The notes under the pieces were generated by a model that was given only the letters and a program-made list of their open reading frames with translations, did not search any database and was not told where the DNA came from. A stretch of 64,000 nucleotides of DNA from an uncultured Lewinella sp. (lineage in GTDB: Bacteria; Bacteroidota; Bacteroidia; Chitinophagales; Saprospiraceae): positions 1 to 64,000 of the forward strand of contig CALMYQ010000058.1 of assembly GCA_937873655.1 (NCBI GenBank). The letters are read 5' to 3'. Shown here one piece after another: positions 58,867-64,000 of the stretch. Positions within the stretch are counted from its first letter, which is position 1, and the number at the start of each line of letters is the position of its first letter. Both the position numbers and the translations under genes were made by a program.

Positions 58867-60711
58867 TTATTCCCGTTCCATGCCTTTGATCGTTCGCCCG
58901 CTGCCGATTTCCTCCATGCGCAGGCGAAGGGCCGGCGCTTCCCGGATCTCAAGCAGTGTAAAATACAAAATACTGCCGGAAATGGCCAATGCGGCAAACA
59001 AAAGATAGGACAAAAATAGGTAAAGTCCGGTTAACAGGACAACGCTGATATTGTTCATGACTTCCTGATCGAAGTGGATGATCCATCCCACCAGTTCAAA
59101 AAGCAGGTAGACCAGTGCCGTATCGGCCAGAAAGGCAAAAATCAGGCTGACAATAAAGGCGAGTATGAAGACGCCGAGACTCCGCCAATAGTCGCCGCCG
59201 GTCAGGTTAAAAGTCCGGATCAGGCTGGAAGCCGGGTCGCTTCCTTCCTGTTGGCTTACAAAAAACCAGACCATGAAAAAGACGCCGCCGAAGAGGAACA
59301 GGAAAAAAGTAAACCACGCATTGGTAGACAGCATGAGGGAAAAAAGGACGCCGGTGAGGATGCACTTCAATAAATTGATCATGTTGCCGCCGCGCTTCTG
59401 CCGGCCTTTCATCATGCCCATCCAGCGGCCGGTCAGGAAAGCGACAATGCCGAAAACCGCACCGTTGGCCCAGGGCAGGATAGGAGAAACCTGAAAAGTC
59501 AAAAGCTTTGGAAAGGCTTGTACGAGCTCGAACGGCTGGGCTTCATAAAAAAAGCGCTCTGCCGGCGGAGCAGCCGAAAAAAAGAATGCCGCGCCGCAGA
59601 CAGCGGCCGTCAGTCCGATCAATATCCAGGCCAGCCTGGAGAAATATTTCTTGAAGAAAACAAAGGTATCCGCAAAAATCTCACCCGGAGATTTGATCTG
59701 ACCGAAATCGATGGCGAGGCTGGAATCCGGCGGGATCCTCATTTCATTTTGCGCGCCCGGAAATCCCATCGCAGCCCGCCAACGGGGATACCAGACAAAA
59801 TAAACCAGGATAAAAGCCAGGCAAACGGCAATAAACGCTCCCCGGATGACATCCGGCGTTTCGGTATAGCGCGTCAGAAAACCTTCAATGAAGCCCGCTA
59901 ATACAAAAATCGGAACAATGCCGATCATGATCTTGACCCCTCTGCGCGCGGATCGCTGAAAGGCCCGCAATCGCGTGTAAGTGCCGGGGAAAACCAACCC
60001 GCGGCCAAGCGTGATGCCTGCAGCGCCCGCAATGACAATGGCCGAGATCTCCAGTGTGCCGTGTATCCATATGGTCAGAAACGATTCCCTGAAAAGCCCC
60101 TGCTCAATGAAAAACCACTGAAATGCGCCGACCATGAATCCGTTTCGGGCGACCATGACAATGGACCCTACGCTGAACAGGACGCCCAGCGCAAACGTCA
60201 GGAAAGCCACATACAGGTTGTTGATCGTGATGCCGAGCGACATGCCGAAAGCGCCTTTCTGTTTGTAAACAGCCATCGGATCGCCGGATTCGATATTGGT
60301 GCGCGTCATTTCGATGTAGTCCTCTCCCATGATCACGGTGGCGAACTCAGGGTCGAACGCCGAAGACAGCGCACCGATGGAAAAACTCAGGACAAAAACC
60401 CAGAAGGACAGGCGCAGATCCTTTCTCGCTTCGAATACCAGTTGAGGCACATCGTCGGTCCAGAAAGTGAGAAACCGGCCCAGGCGTGTTTTTTTATTCT
60501 TGTAGATGCTGAAGAATATGCGTTGGGCCAATCCGTTGAGATAGACCCGGACAGACCGGTTGGGGTAAAATGTGCGCGAGTACGAAAGATCGTCGGTAAT
60601 ATGCACAAAAAGGTCATTCAGCTTGTCGGCGTCCTTGTACTGGCCGTTCAGCACCGCATCAAATTCACTCCATTTGTCCTTGTTCTGCTGAATAAAACTC
60701 GTTTCGCGCAT
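58867..60711 (-). CDS. SpoIIM-like membrane protein fused to a second multi-TM region
   Basis: This 614-residue protein has an N-terminal SpoIIM-like half. A short helical cytoplasmic start (FIQQNKDKWSEFDAVLNG) leads to FARKDLRLSFWVFVLSFSIG-type helices and the characteristic WIHGTLEISAIVIAGAAGITLGRGLVFPG. A second half from about residue 350 has another 5-6 helices (NGAVFGIVAFLTGRWMGMMKG, AWFTFFLFLFGG). In related organisms the two halves are often separate genes beside MoxR and RDD genes. The fusion is open and in frame without an internal stop. It is the first gene of the minus-strand cluster and is divergent from the RDD gene across 65 bases. Confidence 0.82.
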   Translation of the reverse strand: MRETSFIQQNKDKWSEFDAVLNGQYKDADKLNDLFVHITDDLSYSRTFYPNRSVRVYLNGLAQRIFFSIYKNKKTRLGRFLTFWTDDVPQLVFEARKDLRLSFWVFVLSFSIGALSSAFDPEFATVIMGEDYIEMTRTNIESGDPMAVYKQKGAFGMSLGITINNLYVAFLTFALGVLFSVGSIVMVARNGFMVGAFQWFFIEQGLFRESFLTIWIHGTLEISAIVIAGAAGITLGRGLVFPGTYTRLRAFQRSARRGVKIMIGIVPIFVLAGFIEGFLTRYTETPDVIRGAFIAVCLAFILVYFVWYPRWRAAMGFPGAQNEMRIPPDSSLAIDFGQIKSPGEIFADTFVFFKKYFSRLAWILIGLTAAVCGAAFFFSAAPPAERFFYEAQPFELVQAFPKLLTFQVSPILPWANGAVFGIVAFLTGRWMGMMKGRQKRGGNMINLLKCILTGVLFSLMLSTNAWFTFFLFLFGGVFFMVWFFVSQQEGSDPASSLIRTFNLTGGDYWRSLGVFILAFIVSLIFAFLADTALVYLLFELVGWIIHFDQEVMNNISVVLLTGLYLFLSYLLFAALAISGSILYFTLLEIREAPALRLRMEEIGSGRTIKGMERE

Positions 60712-60752
60712 TTTTCCCGGGAGAAATTGAAAAAGTTCACATTATATGGAAA

Positions 60753-60764
60753 TATTTGCAAATA
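60753..60764. promoter_or_regulatory. 12-bp palindrome in the SpoIIM/RDD divergent promoter region
   Basis: tatttgcaaata is a perfect 12-bp palindrome in the middle of the 65-base space between the divergent SpoIIM-like and RDD genes. It could be a regulator site shared by both; it could also be AT-rich promoter sequence by chance. Confidence 0.35.
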
Positions 60765-60776
60765 GTTCAGCAATTT

Positions 60777-61523
60777 ATGAAAACTATAGATATCCGCACC
60801 ACCCAGAATGTAGTCATCGAGTATGAACTGGCCAGCGCCTGGGAGCGGGTCGTCGGTTTTATCATTGATTTTATCGTTGTACTGGCCATATACGTGATCC
60901 TGATGCTCCTGCTGGCGACCATTACCAGCGGCAATTTTTTTGAGTCCGATATGTTTGTCGGCGTCCTCTTGGGGATTGTGCCCGTAGCGCTTTTCATGCT
61001 GTACCAGTTCCTTTCCGAAGCCATCGCCGACGGACAATCCTGGGGAAAACGGGCGGTCGGCATAAGAGTGGTCAGGTTGGACGGCAAAGAGCCCGGGCTG
61101 ACAGACTTCCTGCTGCGCGCCGTTCTGTACCTGGTCGATGCTTTTGTCACCTTCGGTATTCTGGGGCTCTTGTTCATCGTTTCTTCGGATAAGAGCCAGC
61201 GGCTCGGCGATCTGACGGCCAACACGACGGTCATCCGGTCCAAACCCAGCAACCATTTCGGGCTGGCCGAAATCCTCCGGATCAATACCCTGGAGAATTA
61301 CACGCCGAATTTTCCCGAAGTCCGCCGTCTGAACGAATCGGATATGCTGGCCATCAAGCAAATCATCAACCGCTGCCAAAAGCACCCCAATGCCGCTCAC
61401 CGGGCTATTCTGAACGACCTGGTGGCCCGGCTTTGCGCTCAACTGGGCGTTCAGGTTCCCCCGCGCGACAAACTGGAATTCCTCAAGACCCTGATCCGGG
61501 ATTACATTGTGCTCACGCGCTGA
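60777..61523 (+). CDS. RDD-family membrane protein
   Basis: This 248-residue protein has an RDD domain in its first 160 residues (ASAWERVVGFIIDFIVVLAIYVI, then SWGKRAVGIRVV and the C-terminal SQRLGDLTAN segment) with three or four membrane helices. A soluble 80-residue tail follows. RDD proteins are often found beside MoxR/SpoIIM clusters; some act in ion exchange, but no role can be assigned. The ATG at 60777 (MKTIDIRTTQN) is preferred over a TTG seven codons upstream. It is divergent from the SpoIIM-like gene. The RlmD gene follows 31 bases later. Confidence 0.88.
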   Translation: MKTIDIRTTQNVVIEYELASAWERVVGFIIDFIVVLAIYVILMLLLATITSGNFFESDMFVGVLLGIVPVALFMLYQFLSEAIADGQSWGKRAVGIRVVRLDGKEPGLTDFLLRAVLYLVDAFVTFGILGLLFIVSSDKSQRLGDLTANTTVIRSKPSNHFGLAEILRINTLENYTPNFPEVRRLNESDMLAIKQIINRCQKHPNAAHRAILNDLVARLCAQLGVQVPPRDKLEFLKTLIRDYIVLTR

Positions 61524-61554
61524 TTGCCGGCGGGATTTCGTACTTTTGCGCCCT

Positions 61555-62961
61555 ATGGGAAGAAACCGAAGAGAATTCAAAGTTGCAACCAATGTGGTGT
61601 TCACCGGCATTGCCGATAAAGGCAAATGTGTCGGAAAAACCCAGGACGGTCAGGTGGTTTTTGCAGAAGGCGCCGCTCCCGGCGATGTGGCGGATGTGCT
61701 GGTGCGGCCCAAAAAAGGTTTTCTTGAAGGCCGTATACAACAAATACATACTTATGCCCCGGACCGGACCGAACCGTTTTGCCGGCATTTTGAGATCTGC
61801 GGCGGTTGCCGCTGGCAGCACATCACCTATGATGCCCAATTGAAACACAAGCAGTCGGTTGTGGAAAACGCCCTGACCCGCATCGGCAAAGTGGCTGTGG
61901 AAGAATTCCTGCCCATCGTGCCTGCGGAAAAAAGCACGTATTACCGCAATAAACTGGAATTCACGTTTTCAGACCGGCGCTACCTGTCGGATGCGGAAAT
62001 GCAACAAGGGCTTTCCAAGGACGAACCTGCGCTGGGTTTTTACCGGCCGGGCACCTTCGACCGGGTGATCAACATCGACCATTGCTGGCTACAGGACGAA
62101 CCCACCAATGCCCTTCGCAACGCCATCCGGGAAATCGGCCTGCAACAAGGCCTGTCTTTTTACGATCACAAAAACCAGCAGGGTTTTCTGCGCCAGATCG
62201 TTATCCGGGTGACAACCCTGGGGCAAACCATGCTGATCGTGAGTTTCGGCCAGAAAGACCCCAAGCGGATTGCCGCATTCCTGGATGAAGTGCTGGCCCG
62301 CTTCCCTCAGATCACCACAACCGGCTATTGCATCAGCGCCAAGCTGAACAATTCCATTCAAGATCTGGACATCCTGACCTACCAGGGTAAAGGGTATATT
62401 GAGGAGCAGTTGGGGCATGTCAGCTTCCGGATCAGCTTCAAATCGTTTTTTCAGACCAATACCCGTCAGGCCGTCCGGCTGTACAGCGTGGCGGCATCGT
62501 TTGCAGGCCTGACCGGCACCGAAAATGTATATGACCTGTATACCGGTTTAGGCAGTATTGCCCTTTTTCTGGCGGCGAATTGCCGGCAGGTCGTCGGCAT
62601 CGAAGAAGTAGCCCCCGCCATCGAGGACGCCCGGGAGAACGCCCGGCTCAACAGCATCGAAAACGCCGTTTTTTACGCCGGCGACGTAAAGGATATCCTG
62701 ACCGAAGATTTTGCCCGCCAACACGGAAAACCGGATGTATTGATCACCGATCCGCCGCGGGCGGGCATGGACGCCAGGGTGGTGGAAATGCTGCTCAAAC
62801 TGGCCCCGCCCAGGATCGTTTATGTCAGCTGCAACCCGGCTACCCAGGCCCGGGACCTCAACCTGCTCTCGGAGCAGTACCAGGTATTGAGGGTGCAGCC
62901 CGTTGATATGTTTCCGCATACGTCCCATATTGAAAGCGTAGCGCTTCTTGAGTTGATCTGA
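61555..62961 (+). CDS. rlmD: 23S rRNA (uracil-C5)-methyltransferase, RlmD/RumA type
   Basis: This 468-residue enzyme has an N-terminal TRAM domain (GIADKGKCVGKTQDGQVVFAEG). A 4Fe-4S site uses C76, C82 and C85 (CRHFEICGGC), with a further Cys downstream. The SAM-dependent methyltransferase domain is at the C-terminus: DLYTGLGSIALFL, TDPPRAGMD and the nucleophile C426 in YVSCNPATQ, ending with the HTSHIESVALLEL signature. It should methylate U1939 or U747 of 23S rRNA; sequence alone does not say which. The ATG at 61555 is preferred. It lies 31 bases after the RDD gene. Confidence 0.94.
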   Translation: MGRNRREFKVATNVVFTGIADKGKCVGKTQDGQVVFAEGAAPGDVADVLVRPKKGFLEGRIQQIHTYAPDRTEPFCRHFEICGGCRWQHITYDAQLKHKQSVVENALTRIGKVAVEEFLPIVPAEKSTYYRNKLEFTFSDRRYLSDAEMQQGLSKDEPALGFYRPGTFDRVINIDHCWLQDEPTNALRNAIREIGLQQGLSFYDHKNQQGFLRQIVIRVTTLGQTMLIVSFGQKDPKRIAAFLDEVLARFPQITTTGYCISAKLNNSIQDLDILTYQGKGYIEEQLGHVSFRISFKSFFQTNTRQAVRLYSVAASFAGLTGTENVYDLYTGLGSIALFLAANCRQVVGIEEVAPAIEDARENARLNSIENAVFYAGDVKDILTEDFARQHGKPDVLITDPPRAGMDARVVEMLLKLAPPRIVYVSCNPATQARDLNLLSEQYQVLRVQPVDMFPHTSHIESVALLELI

Positions 62962-62995
62962 ACCTGATTTCGAGTCTTCAATAACCCTCAGACCT

Positions 62996-63352
62996 ATGGA
63001 AAAACGCCGGCTGGTAAAAGAACTGGAAAAGGACCTCGCGCAACAAGCCGGGCTTCTCGCCAAAGTGTCCGATACGATCCTGGATCAGGATATTTCCCGT
63101 TATCCTATTTTTGTGCTGTCTGCAAAAGGACTGGAAATAGGCGTGGCCGTAGCTGCCGGGGATGAGCGCCAACCCTGGTATATCTCCGCCTCCACCCTCG
63201 AAGAATTGGCTGCCAGGCAGGTGATCGGTATGGAAAAGGTGGACGATTTCCGCAGGATTTTCAAAGATCCGCAGGAATTTTTCTGTTTTTTGGTTATATT
63301 TGAAGAGCAAGCGGATTTTGTCTTTATGCCGCGTAACATTCAATCGGTATAA
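62996..63352 (+). CDS. Hypothetical protein of unknown function
   Basis: This 118-residue soluble protein starts with a basic helical segment (MEKRRLVKELEKDLAQQAGLL). A strand-rich middle (YPIFVLSAKGLEIGVAVAAGDERQPWYISAST) and a helix-strand end (FRRIFKDPQEFFCFLVIFEEQADFVFMP) follow. The pattern looks like a small alpha/beta fold. No family is recognised. It follows the RlmD gene by 34 bases and is followed, after 50 bases, by the response-regulator gene, on the same strand. Confidence 0.7.
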   Translation: MEKRRLVKELEKDLAQQAGLLAKVSDTILDQDISRYPIFVLSAKGLEIGVAVAAGDERQPWYISASTLEELAARQVIGMEKVDDFRRIFKDPQEFFCFLVIFEEQADFVFMPRNIQSV

Positions 63353-63402
63353 ATCGTACAAAACAGTGTAAATCATATTCGACCGCCAAACGAATAAACT
63401 TG

Positions 63403-64000
63403 ATGCACAACCATTTACCAGACGTGAGGCTGACCTCCGAAGTCCTGCTCGTTGAGGACGACCCTGCCTATGCGCGCCTGGTAGAGATCTTTCTGAGGAA
63501 TTCGGAATGGGTCAATTGTTCGCTCACCATACTGCACAACCTTAGAGATACCCTCGATATACTGGAGAAAAGGTCGTTTTCGGCTGTACTGCTCGATCTG
63601 TCCCTGCCGGATAGCGACGGATTTGAAACCCTGTCCGGGCTGTTATCCCGGTTTCCCAACCTGAATGTCATTGTATTGACCGGTCGGTCCGATCATGGGC
63701 TGGGCCTCCAAACCCTGAAAGCCGGAGCGCAGGATTTTCTGGTAAAGGGGGAGTTTGAAGCCGACCATATCGGTAAGGTCCTTCGGTATGCCATCGAGCG
63801 CAACCAGATCACCCAGCGGTTGGAAGAGGCCCAACGGATCGGCAGGATGGGGCATTGGCAATGTTATCCCGCCAAACGGAGTTTCATCGCCTCCAAGGAG
63901 GTCTTCCGCATCATGGACATGCCGCAGGACCCCCTGTTGTACGAGCATCTCGAAGCCGGTAAATGCCCGTTATCCTTCCTGAATGAGTTGAAACAGGAAG
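63403..64000 (+). CDS. Response regulator receiver + PAS-type protein, 3' end outside window
   Basis: The frame from ATG 63403 stays open to the window end (199 complete codons). Residues 13-125 form a receiver domain: acidic pair D19-D20 (LLVEDDPAYA), phosphoacceptor D65 (VLLDLSLPDSDG), T93 (VIVLTG) and K115 (DFLVKGEF). A helix with ERNQITQRLEEAQRIGRMGHW then begins a PAS-like domain (IGRMGHWQCYPAKRSFIASKEVFRIM). The continuation is probably a histidine kinase or an output domain; this cannot be read here. The protein is cytoplasmic and part of a phosphorelay. Confidence 0.88.
   Translation, partial: MHNHLPDVRLTSEVLLVEDDPAYARLVEIFLRNSEWVNCSLTILHNLRDTLDILEKRSFSAVLLDLSLPDSDGFETLSGLLSRFPNLNVIVLTGRSDHGLGLQTLKAGAQDFLVKGEFEADHIGKVLRYAIERNQITQRLEEAQRIGRMGHWQCYPAKRSFIASKEVFRIMDMPQDPLLYEHLEAGKCPLSFLNELKQE

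Overview
The window comes from a Bacteroidota chromosome, most likely Saprospiria (Lewinella/Phaeodactylibacter-like; inferred, not proven). Evidence: a SusC/SusD pair, two proteins with type IX secretion (T9SS) C-terminal tails, Bacteroidota-typical families (DUF5686, DUF5777, DUF5690, DUF1801, GH3), many SPI/lipoprotein signals ending in FSQ/FAQ or a lipobox Cys, and promoters of the Bacteroidota form TTTG-N20-TAnnTTTG (best case upstream of the TlpA-like gene at 19,039). Most of the window is GC-rich and densely coding. No rRNA, tRNA, CRISPR array or insertion sequence was recognised.

Layout. 1-5.8 kb: a 15-bp tandem repeat at the edge, a secreted protein, a thioredoxin, then an AT-rich accessory island with a large lipoprotein that ends in a PD-(D/E)xK nuclease-like domain, two downstream genes that look like a full-length and a short immunity-type protein, and a divergent XRE regulator with a 16-bp palindrome. 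5.8-20.8 kb: housekeeping and envelope genes (dCTP deaminase, two M16 peptidases, an M14 carboxypeptidase / flavin monooxygenase / phosphopantetheinyl transferase operon, a cytochrome-like lipoprotein with a DUF5777 barrel, Lnt, a TlpA-like protein, a family 2 glycosyltransferase). 20.9-28.5 kb: a DUF5686 outer-membrane protein and a SusCD uptake pair closed by a strong terminator.

28.6-36.8 kb is bracketed by a perfect 30-bp inverted repeat. It holds a DUF1801 gene abutting a truncated NTF2-like gene, an ECF sigma / anti-sigma / metal-resist-like trio, an adenosine deaminase-like enzyme, a T9SS-secreted hydrolase, and a translationally coupled FAD oxidase / PLP aldolase pair. 37.1-40.2 kb encodes a large T9SS-secreted propeller/phytase-like protein.

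40.3-45.7 kb is a probable phosphonate-utilisation locus: a DUF5690 transporter-like protein, a secreted alkaline-phosphatase-superfamily enzyme, a phosphonatase-like HAD hydrolase, a TIGR03364-type FAD oxidoreductase and a PhnZ-type HD oxygenase. No PhnY or ABC transporter is visible.

46.1-64 kb: an acidic protein of unknown function; a 1349-residue protein with the architecture of mammalian soluble adenylyl cyclase (two cyclase domains, NTPase, TPRs); GH3; UvrA; a MoxR / DUF4350 / DUF4129 / SpoIIM membrane cluster with a divergent RDD protein and without the usual DUF58 gene; an RlmD/RumA methyltransferase; a small hypothetical gene; and a response-regulator/PAS protein cut by the window end.

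The best candidates for something new are the lipoprotein-nuclease/immunity island (1.6-5.7 kb), the 30-bp inverted repeats 8.1 kb apart, the PhnY-less phosphonate locus, and the bacterial sAC-like cyclase with an altered bicarbonate site.
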